DNA from: Streptomyces sp. LBL
GTDB lineage: Bacteria > Actinomycetota > Actinomycetes > Streptomycetales > Streptomycetaceae
Direction of reading: 5' to 3'
NCBI RefSeq assembly: GCF_029893585.1
Contig: NZ_JARXYX010000035.1
Location: 49,277 to 113,276 of the forward strand
DNA: 64,000 nt
This document shows, in pieces, positions 1-7,425 of the stretch (the first letter of the stretch is position 1; each line of letters opens with the position of its first letter). The notes beneath the pieces were generated by a model. The model had not been told where the DNA came from, searched no databases, and saw only the letters and a program-made list of their open reading frames with translations. A program made the position numbers and the translations under genes.

Positions 1-270
1 GTGAAGCTGGGCACGGAGGGCGCGGCCGAGATGCTCCGCTCGGGCGCCAACGACCTGGGCGGCACGCTGATGGAGGAGACCATCTCCCGGATGGCGGGCT
101 CCTCCTACGGCTCGTACAAGTCGGTGAAGGACCTGATCGCGGTGGCGGAGACGGCGGGACGGCCGTCCAGGCCGCGCACGACGCTGTACGGGGAGGTACC
201 GGAGGAGCGTCAGCGGGCGGCGACCGTCTCGGACGGGCATCTGCCGGAGCTGCTGCCAGTGCTGGACTGA
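1..270 (+). CDS. fbiC: FO synthase FbiC, C-terminal end (5' part outside the window)
   Basis: The 89 visible codons match the C-terminal tail of the CofH half of FbiC, the radical-SAM enzyme that joins a tyrosine-derived fragment to a diaminouracil to make the deazaflavin FO, precursor of coenzyme F420. The diagnostic stretch is GANDLGGTLMEETISRMAGS near residues 16-35, followed by a typical short tail. The reading frame is open through the first base of the window, so the GTG at position 1 is internal and the gene is partial. The cytoplasmic enzyme is normally about 850 residues, so only about a tenth is seen. Confident by motif recognition. Confidence 0.9.
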   Translation: MKLGTEGAAEMLRSGANDLGGTLMEETISRMAGSSYGSYKSVKDLIAVAETAGRPSRPRTTLYGEVPEERQRAATVSDGHLPELLPVLD

Positions 271-277
271 TCCGCGC

Positions 278-329
278 GGCGATCCCGCGTGGCGATCCCG
301 CGTGGCGATCCCGCGTGGCGATCCGCACG
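278..329. repeat. 13-bp tandem repeat, about four copies
   Basis: Three exact copies of GGCGATCCCGCGT (278-316) and a diverged fourth copy follow the fbiC stop directly. This is the first of several short tandem arrays that sit in 3' intergenic gaps in this window. Confidence 0.85.
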
Positions 330-405
330 GCGGAGAGGAGCCCGGACCGCTCACAGTACGATGATCGGACCCTTCGTGTGAGGGGACTCGTACCTGAGGA
401 GATGC

Positions 406-969
406 GTGCCCGTGCCTGCCCGACGGCTTCCCTCGTGGATCTGGGTGACCGGTCTGACGGCGGGCGCGGTCGCTGCGGTCGTCGTCCTGGCCGTGCAGGC
501 GGACAGCGGTCCGCACCCCACCGTCACGGCCGCCCGGCCGAGCGTTTCGGCGAGCCCGCGGCCCTCCGCGTCGAAGCCCGCGGCGCCCGCCGTGGTGCCG
601 GCCGGCTCCGGCACCGGGCGCCGCGTCGTCTACTCGCTGGGACAGAAGCGGGTGTGGCTGGTCGACGCGAGTGACGTCTCCCGCCGGAGCTTCGCGGTGT
701 GGCCGGGCACGGTGAGCCCGGACCCCGGCAGCTACACGATCTCCCTGCGCGCGGAGCCCACCACCGGCTCCGACGGCGTGCAGATCGAGCACATCATGTA
801 CTTCGCCGCCAAGTCCGGCCGGTCGATCGCCTTCTCCAACGCCCTGGACGGCTCCTCGCCCCCGCCCGCCTCGGGCATCCAGACCAGTGGCATCCGGATG
901 AGCAAGGCGGACGGGACGGCGCTGTGGACGTTCGGGGAGACCGGGACGACCGTGGTCGTGGCCAGGTAG
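406..969 (+). CDS. membrane-anchored L,D-transpeptidase-like protein lacking the catalytic Cys
   Basis: 187 residues. The GTG start is preceded by AGGAG at about 395-400. Residues 10-30 form one hydrophobic segment (signal anchor), 33-68 a Ser/Pro/Ala linker, and 70-187 a folded extracytoplasmic domain. That domain ends GIRMSKADGTALWTF then GTTVVV, which resembles the end of a YkuD L,D-transpeptidase, where the active site reads SHGCIRM. Here the matching positions (about 159-165) read QTSGIRM, so the nucleophile Cys and the preceding His are absent, and the upstream active-site His is not apparent either. I infer a YkuD-fold pseudoenzyme, perhaps a peptidoglycan-binding or structural envelope protein. 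The fold assignment is by motif resemblance only; an unrelated secreted protein remains possible. Confidence 0.6.
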   Translation: MPVPARRLPSWIWVTGLTAGAVAAVVVLAVQADSGPHPTVTAARPSVSASPRPSASKPAAPAVVPAGSGTGRRVVYSLGQKRVWLVDASDVSRRSFAVWPGTVSPDPGSYTISLRAEPTTGSDGVQIEHIMYFAAKSGRSIAFSNALDGSSPPPASGIQTSGIRMSKADGTALWTFGETGTTVVVAR

Positions 970-970
970 G

Positions 971-1135
971 GCCGATCGGGTAGAGGCGGTCGGGTACGGG
1001 CCGACCAGGTACGGGCCGACCAGGTACGGGCCGACCGGGTACAGGTCGACCGGGTACAGGCCGGTCGGGTACGGGCCGATCCGGTGGCGGAGCGTCCCGC
1101 ACCGGGCGGTCAGGTGGCGGAGCGTCCCGCACCGG
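971..1135. repeat. two adjacent tandem arrays (15-bp and 30-bp periods)
   Basis: From 971 to about 1083 a roughly 15-bp unit related to GGTACGGGCCGACC is repeated about seven times with drift. It is followed by two copies of a 23-bp unit starting GGTGGCGGAGCG (1083-1105 and 1113-1135). The second array runs into the 3' end of the DUF2165 gene on the minus strand, so the last codons of that protein were probably made by repeat growth. Confidence 0.75.
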
Positions 1136-1613
1136 ACGGCAGGTTGACCACCACCAGCACGACCCCGCTCAGCAGGAACACCCGCATCGCCGCGTCCAGC
1201 CCGTTCCAGTCCTCCGACTGCCACATCGAGAACCACTCACCGCCGATCGCGAGGAACCCGGCACCGAACAGCACCATGACCATGAGCAGGCCGTACGTGG
1301 AGAACCGGCGGGCGCGGTCCTGGTCGTGCCGCGCCCAGAACCAGGTGCCGTAGATGAGGACGAGGGCGGCGAGCGTCTCCCAGACGATGATGGCGACATA
1401 CGCCGCGTTCTGAAGTCCCTTGCTGGTGACGGCTCTCCACATGAGGTCGTCGTCCTTGAATGTCGTATCCATAGCGAGGACATGCTGTACGAACTGCTGG
1501 TTGGTACCGAAGTCGGTGATGTTCCCTAAGGCGACGAGGGCCATGTAGAGGGCGACGGTGGCGGTGAGGACAGTGGCGCCGAGGGACAGGGCGCTGCGGG
1601 GGGTCGTGGACAT
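1110..1613 (-). CDS. DUF2165 family small integral membrane protein
   Basis: 167 residues from the chosen ATG at 1613. An in-frame ATG at 1622 and a longer form from 1655 are also open, but GGAAA about ten bases before 1613 favours the shorter form. Four hydrophobic segments are visible, with a conserved charged region near DQDRARRF and an aromatic stretch GGEWFSMW before the last helix, the pattern of DUF2165 proteins. Location is the cytoplasmic membrane; function is unknown for the family. The extreme C-terminus lies in a tandem repeat. It is transcribed away from the divergent small membrane gene at 1743. Confidence 0.75.
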   Translation of the reverse strand: MSTTPRSALSLGATVLTATVALYMALVALGNITDFGTNQQFVQHVLAMDTTFKDDDLMWRAVTSKGLQNAAYVAIIVWETLAALVLIYGTWFWARHDQDRARRFSTYGLLMVMVLFGAGFLAIGGEWFSMWQSEDWNGLDAAMRVFLLSGVVLVVVNLPSGAGRSAT

Positions 1614-1742
1614 GCCGATCATTTTCCACGCGGGACGGCCGTGTCCGGTAGGCATTGAGCCAGAATCACGCGGCTCACCGCGCGGTCGAACCGATCGATT
1701 CCCGCTGGCGTCATGGCGTTCATGGCACAGAGTGGGAGCACG

Positions 1743-1934
1743 ATGGGTGAGGAACCGGGCTGGGCAGAGCTCCTGCTGTCCTTTGTCCTGATGGCGGCTG
1801 TCCCCACCGTCATCGGAGGGACGTTGATCCTTTCCCTGGTTGGACTGACGATGTGGGTGACAGCACCGCTGCGCCGACGCAGGCGTTCACGCTCCGCTGA
1901 CAACCAGGGAGTTCCGTATCGATCAGGGAGCTGA
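1743..1934 (+). CDS. small single-pass membrane protein, unknown function
   Basis: 63 residues. GGGAG four bases before the ATG supports this start. Residues about 10-40 are strongly hydrophobic (LLLSFVLMAAVPTVIGGTLI onward), then an Arg-rich segment LRRRRRSRS suggests the C-terminus stays in the cytoplasm. No family recognised. A longer minus-strand frame crosses it, but the ribosome site and membrane pattern favour the plus strand. Confidence 0.5.
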   Translation: MGEEPGWAELLLSFVLMAAVPTVIGGTLILSLVGLTMWVTAPLRRRRRSRSADNQGVPYRSGS

Positions 1935-2124
1935 TCAGAGGAAGATGCCTGCGATGTGGAGTTCGGCCAGGTAGATGGTCGCGGTCTTCTCAAAACCACC
2001 CGGGATTCCTTGAGGCACACCCCTGAGGTACACCCCGTACACAAATCTGCCCCTGAACTCGTTGTCCCCGTTCGATTACAGTGCTGAGTTGTCGTACGTC
2101 GGGACGGTGCCGTGGGAGGTCTTG

Positions 2125-3240
2125 GTGGGTGCGACAGCCGGGGCCGTCTGGGGGCGGGCCGAGCAGCAGGACTTCCGGAGCAGGGTGCGCGGCACGCTGC
2201 TGGGGGCGGCCGTCGGGGACGCGCTCGGCGCGCCGGTCGACGGGCTCGGGCTGGAGGAGATCCGCGAGGTGTACGGCGCCGAGGGGCTCGTCGATCTCGG
2301 GTCCGGGTACGGGCGGCGCGGTACCGTCACCCATCTCACGCAACTGTCCCTGTTCACCGTGGACGGGCTGATACGCGCCCAGGTCCGCCGCGACACCGGC
2401 GCCTGGCATCCGCCCACCGATCTGCACCGGGCGTATCTGCGGTGGGCCGCCACGCAGCGCGACTGGGGCCCCGACCTGCGGCGCAAGGACGACGGATGGC
2501 TGGCCCACGAGGAGTGGCTGTACGCCCGCCGGGGCCCCGCCCGCTCGCTGCTGCTCGGGCTGGGCGACGAGAACATGGGCACGCTGGAGGCACCCAAGAA
2601 CCCGGACGAGACCGGGCCCGAGGCCGCCGCCCGGTCCGCTCCCTTCGGGCTGCTCGTGGGCTGGGAACCGGGGCTCGTCGTCCAGCTCGCCGTGGAGTGC
2701 GCCGCGCAGACCCACGGCCACCCCACCGCCTACCTCGCGGCGGGTGCGTACGCCGCGATCGTGCACGCGCTGGCCCTCGGCGAGAGCCTGGACACGGCCG
2801 TCCAGCGGGCGCTCGCCCTGCTCGCCGCCCGTCCCGGTCATCAGCCCGTCTCGGACGCGCTGCAACGCGGGCTGGGCGCGGTACGGCAGGGAATGCCGAC
2901 CTCTGCCCGGGTCGAGGAGCTCCTCGCGGAGGGTACGGCGGAGGGAATGCTGTCGGTCGCCGTGTACTGCGCGCTGGTGGGGGAGGACGTACGGCACGGG
3001 CTGCGGCTCGCCGTGAACCACGCCGGAGCCTCCGCCGTCGCCGGCGCCCTCACCGGCGGCCTGCTCGGTGCCCTGCACGGCGAGACGGCCCTCCCGCCGG
3101 CCTGGCTGGCCGAGCTGGAGGGCCGTCCCACGGTGCTGGAGCTGGCCGACGACTTCGCGATGGAGATGACCCAGGGCCCGGCGCTGCACGGGCCGGCGGG
3201 GTCGTCGCCGGGGTGGCTGGCCCGTTATCCGCGGGCTTGA
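2125..3240 (+). CDS. ADP-ribosylglycohydrolase family protein, metal-site motifs degenerate
   Basis: 371 residues from GTG 2125, chosen because GGGAGG lies five bases upstream (2114-2119); the frame stays open back to a TTG at 2062. The N-terminal LLGAAVGDALGAP motif and overall helical pattern identify the family, which removes ADP-ribose from proteins or small molecules with two Mg ions. In active members the next motif is T-D-D-T-Q and the C-terminal one is G-D-S-D-x-x-G. Here these read THLTQLSLFT (about residues 69-78) and NHAGASAVAGALTGG (about 298-312), so the metal-binding Asp residues are missing. I infer an inactive, perhaps regulatory, paralogue. Acidic residues elsewhere could in principle compensate. 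Confidence 0.8.
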   Translation: MGATAGAVWGRAEQQDFRSRVRGTLLGAAVGDALGAPVDGLGLEEIREVYGAEGLVDLGSGYGRRGTVTHLTQLSLFTVDGLIRAQVRRDTGAWHPPTDLHRAYLRWAATQRDWGPDLRRKDDGWLAHEEWLYARRGPARSLLLGLGDENMGTLEAPKNPDETGPEAAARSAPFGLLVGWEPGLVVQLAVECAAQTHGHPTAYLAAGAYAAIVHALALGESLDTAVQRALALLAARPGHQPVSDALQRGLGAVRQGMPTSARVEELLAEGTAEGMLSVAVYCALVGEDVRHGLRLAVNHAGASAVAGALTGGLLGALHGETALPPAWLAELEGRPTVLELADDFAMEMTQGPALHGPAGSSPGWLARYPRA

Positions 3241-3431
3241 GTCCGGGCTGGTTGTCCGCGGGCCGGACGGCCGGGTCCGCTGTCCGCTGTCCGCGGGCCT
3301 GACCGCCGGGCCGGTCAGGCCTTGGCCGGTGCCCGCACCTCCGCGCGCTGAACCCGCGCCCGCGCCCTGGCAGCCTGAACCGATGCCCGCACCTCCGCGG
3401 CCCGCACCTCCGCACCCCCCACCTCCGCACC

Positions 3432-3485
3432 CCGCACGGCGAACGGCCCTCCCGTCGGCCTGTCGGCCGAGCTGGAGGGCCGTTC
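3432..3485. terminator. hairpin made from a duplicated gene fragment; possible bidirectional terminator
   Basis: GAACGGCCCTCC (3443-3454) pairs with GGAGGGCCGTTC at the end of the block, a 12-bp stem between two convergent genes. The block is also a near copy of 3073-3128 inside the upstream coding sequence, about 90 percent alike by eye, so the hairpin arose by duplication of coding DNA. No T tract is seen. Between 3330 and 3430 lie several CCGCACCTCCGCA-like repeats. Confidence 0.5.
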
Positions 3486-3519
3486 GGGAGCCCGAGGCTC
3501 CCCGGACTGGAGTCGCAGG

Positions 3520-5097
3520 TCAGTCCTTCACCGGCGTCGTCCCCACCACGCCGTCGCCCGCCGCAGCCGGCGTCGGGACCGCCGCGGCGGCGCTGCTGTC
3601 GTCGTCCGTGTTGACCTTTTCGATGATCGCCAGACGGCCCGGGGTGTCCTCAGGCTTCAGGAAGCCGACGAGGATGTAGAGGACCAAGGAGACGGCGAGC
3701 GGGATCGAGACCTGGTACTCGAGCGGGACGCCGCCGTCGACACTCCAGTTGATGGGGTAGTTGACCAGCCAGAAGGCGAGCAGGCCCATCGACCAGCTGG
3801 TGAGCGCGGCCGTCGGTCCGGAGCGGCGGAAGGTGCGCAGCAGGCCGAGCATCATCGGGATGGCGATCGGGCCCATCAGGCCGGCGACCCACTTGATGAC
3901 GACGGTGATGATGTCCTTGAAGGCGGGGGAGTTGACCTGCGTCGCCACCGCCATGGACAGTCCGAGGAAGATGACCGTGGTCACGCGGGCCGCGATCAGA
4001 CCGGAACGTGAGTTCCATGCCCGGGCCCGCGACGACAGCACCGGAGCCACGTCCCGGGTGAAGACAGCGGCGATCGCGTTGGCGTCGGAGGAGCACATCG
4101 CCATGGTGTGGGAGAAGAAGCCGACGATGACCAGGCCCAACAGGCCGTGGGGGAGGAGCTGTTCGGTCATCAGCCCGTAGGAGTCGGAGCCGTCCGGCTT
4201 CTGGGCGTCGACCAGGAGCGGGGACATCCACATCGGGAAGAAGAGGACGACCGGCCAGATCAGCCAGAGCGCCGCGGACAGGCGGGCCGAGCGGGTGGCC
4301 TCGTGCGGGTTCTTCGTCGCCATGTAGCGCTGGGCCTGGTTGAGCATGCCGCCGTTGTACTCGAACAGCTTGATGAAGAGGAAGGCGAGCAGGAAGACGG
4401 TGCCGTACGGGCCGACCAGGGGCTTGCCGTGGCCCTGCAGGGCGGGCTCGTCCCAGGCGCCGAAGAAGCTGATGCCCTTGTCGTTCAGCTTCAGTACGAC
4501 CGCGACGAACATCGAGACGCCGGCCAGCAACTGGATGACGAACTGGCCGAGTTCGGTCAGCGCGTCCGCCCACAGGCCGCCGATCGTGCAGTAGACGGCG
4601 GTGATCGCACCGGTGATGAGGATGCCCTGGTTCAGGGATATCCCGGTGAAGACGGACAAAAGGGTCGCGATCGCGGCCCACTTGGCGCCCACGTCCACGA
4701 TCTTCAGCAGCATGCCGGACCAGGCGAGGGCCTGCTGGGTCTTCAGGTCGTAACGGTTCTTCAGGTATTCGAGCGGGGAGGCCACATGCAGCCGGGAGCG
4801 CAGTCGGTTGATACGGGGCGCGAACAGCTTCGAGCCGATCGCGATGCCGAGGGCGATCGGGAAGGACCAGGTGGTGAAGGAGGTCACGCCGTAGGTGTAG
4901 GCGATGCCCGCGTACCCGGTGAACATGACCGCGCTGTAGCCCGACATGTGATGGGAGATGCCGGACAGCCACCAGGGCATCTTGCCGCCGGCGGTGAAGA
5001 AGTCGCTGACGTTGTCCACGCGCTTGTGTGACCAGAGGCCGATCGCGACCATCACGCCGAAGTAGCCAATGAGCACGGCCCAGTCGAGACTGTTCAT
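3520..5097 (-). CDS. sodium:solute symporter (SSS family)
   Basis: 525 residues with about 13 hydrophobic segments, the usual size and topology of SSS transporters, which drive uptake of a sugar, amino acid or organic acid with Na+. The N-terminus (FFTAGGKMPWWLSGISHHMS, residues 34-53) carries the signature of helix 1 and loop, and a short acidic cytoplasmic tail follows the last helix. The ATG is preceded by GGAAGGA a few bases upstream. It stands alone; the substrate cannot be told from the sequence. The 180 bp upstream are AT-rich for this genome and presumably hold its promoter. Confidence 0.85.
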   Translation of the reverse strand: MNSLDWAVLIGYFGVMVAIGLWSHKRVDNVSDFFTAGGKMPWWLSGISHHMSGYSAVMFTGYAGIAYTYGVTSFTTWSFPIALGIAIGSKLFAPRINRLRSRLHVASPLEYLKNRYDLKTQQALAWSGMLLKIVDVGAKWAAIATLLSVFTGISLNQGILITGAITAVYCTIGGLWADALTELGQFVIQLLAGVSMFVAVVLKLNDKGISFFGAWDEPALQGHGKPLVGPYGTVFLLAFLFIKLFEYNGGMLNQAQRYMATKNPHEATRSARLSAALWLIWPVVLFFPMWMSPLLVDAQKPDGSDSYGLMTEQLLPHGLLGLVIVGFFSHTMAMCSSDANAIAAVFTRDVAPVLSSRARAWNSRSGLIAARVTTVIFLGLSMAVATQVNSPAFKDIITVVIKWVAGLMGPIAIPMMLGLLRTFRRSGPTAALTSWSMGLLAFWLVNYPINWSVDGGVPLEYQVSIPLAVSLVLYILVGFLKPEDTPGRLAIIEKVNTDDDSSAAAAVPTPAAAGDGVVGTTPVKD

Positions 5098-5279
5098 GGG
5101 TCCTTCCAGGGTCTTCCGCCGCCAGGGTCAGGCATGTGAACTGTGGGTTCGAGGGCATGCTCACGGCAATAAAGAGGAAGGTCAAGAGAGGGTAAAATAG
5201 TTCGGTGTGATGTCCTTCATTCAAATATGTGAACTTCTGGGGACCTCCAGGAGTCGCAGGTTGGCTGAAATCGATCAGC

Positions 5280-6065
5280 TCAGCGCATCAACTCACCCGC
5301 GTTGACCAGCAACGACTGCCCCGTGATCGCACGCGACCGGTCCGAGGCGAGGAACACCGCCGCGTCCGCCACGTCCGCGTCCGCGGCCAGCTCGGGCAGG
5401 GCCATCCGCCCGGCCAGCCGCTCCAGCACCTCCGCCTCCGGCACCCCCTCCGTCTGCGCGGTGAACCGCACGTACGCCTGCACCGGCGGCCCCCACATCC
5501 AGCCCGGCAGTACGGTGTTGACCCGGATGCGGTACGGCCCGAGCTCCCGCGCCAACGAGTACATCGCGCTGGTCAACGCCCCCTTCGAGGCCGCGTACGC
5601 CGCCTGCCGCACCTGCGTCGGAGCCGCCACCGCCGACTGCGTCCCGATGAACACCACCGACCCGCCGCCCGCCTTCAGCCCCGGGAGGCAGGCCCGGGTC
5701 ATCCGCAGCGAACCCAGCAGATTCACGTCGATCACCGACTGCCAGGTGGTGAAGTCGGCGTCCTCCAGTCCGCCGAAGTGGCTGTCCCAGGCCGCCACAT
5801 GGACCACCGCGTCGACCCGCCCGAACCGCTCCCGCGCCAGCCCCGCCAGCGCCTCGCACTGACCCTCGACCGTGATGTCCGTCGCCCGGTACGCGGTGTG
5901 CGCCCCGTCCGGATCGATCTCCGCCGCGCTCTTGGCGAGGTTCGCCTCGGTGCGCGCACCCAGCACCGCGTTCCCTCCGTCCCGTACGACGGCCGCAGCG
6001 ACCTGGTGGCCGAGCCCGGCCCCGACCCCTGACACGACGACGGTCTTGCCTGCGAGCAGTGACAT
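5280..6065 (-). CDS. short-chain dehydrogenase/reductase (SDR)
   Basis: 261 residues, classical SDR length. The nucleotide-binding glycine motif is SGVGAGLG near residue 12, the catalytic YxxxK is YAASK near residue 158 with a Ser upstream (GTQSAVAAP), and the C-terminus ends TGQSLLVNAGE as in FabG-like enzymes. It should oxidise or reduce an alcohol/ketone with NAD(P). A 15-bp palindrome 29 bp before the start matches one before the EthD-like gene at 6282, so the two are probably controlled by one repressor and act in one pathway. Substrate unknown. Confidence 0.88.
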   Translation of the reverse strand: MSLLAGKTVVVSGVGAGLGHQVAAAVVRDGGNAVLGARTEANLAKSAAEIDPDGAHTAYRATDITVEGQCEALAGLARERFGRVDAVVHVAAWDSHFGGLEDADFTTWQSVIDVNLLGSLRMTRACLPGLKAGGGSVVFIGTQSAVAAPTQVRQAAYAASKGALTSAMYSLARELGPYRIRVNTVLPGWMWGPPVQAYVRFTAQTEGVPEAEVLERLAGRMALPELAADADVADAAVFLASDRSRAITGQSLLVNAGELMR

Positions 6066-6093
6066 CGACGACCTCCCGGCTCTGGCGCACTAT

Positions 6094-6108
6094 CTGACGG
6101 AGCGTCAG
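6094..6108. promoter_or_regulatory. palindromic operator, copy 1 (TetR-type spacing)
   Basis: CTGAC-GGAGC-GTCAG lies upstream of the SDR gene. The same arms with the same 5-bp gap recur at 7153-7167 before the next gene in the same direction, with the shared outer bases AT on one side. TetR-family repressors commonly bind such sites (established knowledge); no TetR gene is in this window. Confidence 0.6.
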
Positions 6109-6248
6109 AGTAGAGGTGGGTGCGGGAGGAGGGAAGGGAAAGGGTCCGGGTGTCGACGGTGCGCTGCTCGACCGAAATCGTGGTCAACGAGCACGTCGGG
6201 CGTCTTGATCCGGACTGTCTGATCCTCGCCGGCCCACTGAAACCCGCC

Positions 6249-6286
6249 GCAACGCTTGAAACTCACCGCAATGCTTGAAACTCACC
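6249..6286. repeat. two tandem 19-bp copies
   Basis: GCAAYGCTTGAAACTCACC occurs twice in tandem (6249-6267, 6268-6286), differing at one base, and reaches into the stop codon of the EthD-like gene on the minus strand. Confidence 0.7.
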
Positions 6287-7139
6287 GCAGTTCGTCTGCG
6301 TAACGGTCCGTTCCTGGGATGGTCGGTATGAACGGTGCGACGAACTCCACGGTGCCCAGGCCCTTGGCCGCGACTGCTGTGTCCAGGTCTGTGAAGTGGT
6401 CCTGCCAGACGTCGCGGGGATGGTGCTGGAGGAACCACAGGAGTGTCAGCCGGGTTCCGACTCCCTCGACCTGTTTGACGTACGTCATCCGGTCCAAGGG
6501 AAGGGGCGTGGGCATGAAGACGGTCACCATGGCTGCGGGCGAGCCCGCCAACCGTTTCGGGAGGTGGTCCTCGCGCAGCCACGCGATCAGGTCCTCGCGT
6601 TGGCCGGGGGAGCCGGCGTCGATGACCTGGACCACGAGTCCCGCGTAGGGGTGGTCGAGGGCATGGACGTCACGCGGGCCGTGGTCCCCATCGCGGTAGA
6701 TGGTCCCCACGTGGTCCTGGAAGGCCGTGAAGATGTGCGTTCGGTCCTGGAAGACACGGTGGTCACGGTTGAGGCGCTTGTTGATGCCGACGGTCCACCG
6801 CATGTGGTCGGCGTAGCGGCCCGCGGTGATCCAGTACGTGGATATGTAGCATCCTGCGGTGACCGGCTGCGCGACAGCGGACTTCTCGGGGTAGCGCAGT
6901 AGTTGGAGTTCGCGGGTGGCGACCCATCGGCGTCCCGCGTACATCCAGGGCATCGCCATCGCGCCTGCGATGTAGTGGTCGTCTTCGTACCAACGGTTGT
7001 ACTCGCGCTCGTGGCCGGGGTGCGGCTCCACCATGGTGATGAGCGCGTGCCCGAGGTCGGCTCCATAAGGGCCGACGGCGGCCAGTTCCGCGTACAGGTG
7101 ACTTCGGGTTTCCTCAGGTCGCGCCGCGTCGTCTGTCAT
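6282..7139 (-). CDS. tandem EthD/dimeric alpha-beta-barrel-like protein
   Basis: 285 residues. Two similar segments suggest an internal duplication: EREYNRWYEDDHY near residue 45 and REDLIAWLREDHLPKRL near residue 181. The W(Y/L)xxDH pattern is typical of EthD-like and related ferredoxin-fold proteins that help oxidise or bind aromatic and polyketide-like compounds. The palindrome 14-28 bp before the start is shared with the SDR gene 217 bp downstream, arguing for one regulon and perhaps one degradation pathway. No exact function can be named. Confidence 0.6.
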   Translation of the reverse strand: MTDDAARPEETRSHLYAELAAVGPYGADLGHALITMVEPHPGHEREYNRWYEDDHYIAGAMAMPWMYAGRRWVATRELQLLRYPEKSAVAQPVTAGCYISTYWITAGRYADHMRWTVGINKRLNRDHRVFQDRTHIFTAFQDHVGTIYRDGDHGPRDVHALDHPYAGLVVQVIDAGSPGQREDLIAWLREDHLPKRLAGSPAAMVTVFMPTPLPLDRMTYVKQVEGVGTRLTLLWFLQHHPRDVWQDHFTDLDTAVAAKGLGTVEFVAPFIPTIPGTDRYADELR

Positions 7140-7152
7140 GTATCAGGTGTAG

Positions 7153-7167
7153 CTGACGAAGTGTCAG
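7153..7167. promoter_or_regulatory. palindromic operator, copy 2
   Basis: CTGAC-GAAGT-GTCAG sits just upstream of the EthD-like gene on the minus strand. Arms and spacing match copy 1 at 6094-6108. Its position close to the start would block transcription initiation. Confidence 0.6.
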
Positions 7168-7220
7168 ATATGGAAGAGTGCCGCAGCTGTCAGCGGCCGG
7201 ACCACGTCGTGGTTGCCTGC

Positions 7221-7298
7221 GGCAGCTGATTGGGCAGCTGATTGGGCAGCTGATTGGGCAGCTGATTGGGCAGCTGATTGGGCAGCTGATTGGGCAGC
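7221..7298. repeat. 12-bp perfect tandem repeat, six copies
   Basis: Six exact copies of GGCAGCTGATTG (7221-7292) plus a half copy. The unit contains the palindrome CAGCTG. A second array of four 14-bp units CGAGGCCTGCGTCC, one with a change, lies at 7353-7408. Neither is inside a convincing gene; both fill the gap between two minus-strand genes. Confidence 0.9.
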
Positions 7299-7352
7299 CA
7301 CGGGCAGGGCCTCCGTCGACCACGTGGTCCGGGTGGACCGGTTGTGCTGAGG

Positions 7353-7408
7353 TCGAGGCCTGCGTCCCGAGGCCTGCGTCCCGAGGCCCGCGTCCCGAGG
7401 CCTGCGTC
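7353..7408. repeat. 14-bp tandem repeat, four copies
   Basis: Four copies of CGAGGCCTGCGTCC in tandem, one with a T to C change, directly after the stop of the large membrane-protein gene on the minus strand. Confidence 0.85.
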
Positions 7409-7425
7409 CTGGCCGACCGGGTCGG

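Noticed and set aside
7221..7408. CRISPR-like array
   Set aside because: The units are contiguous tandem repeats with no spacers.
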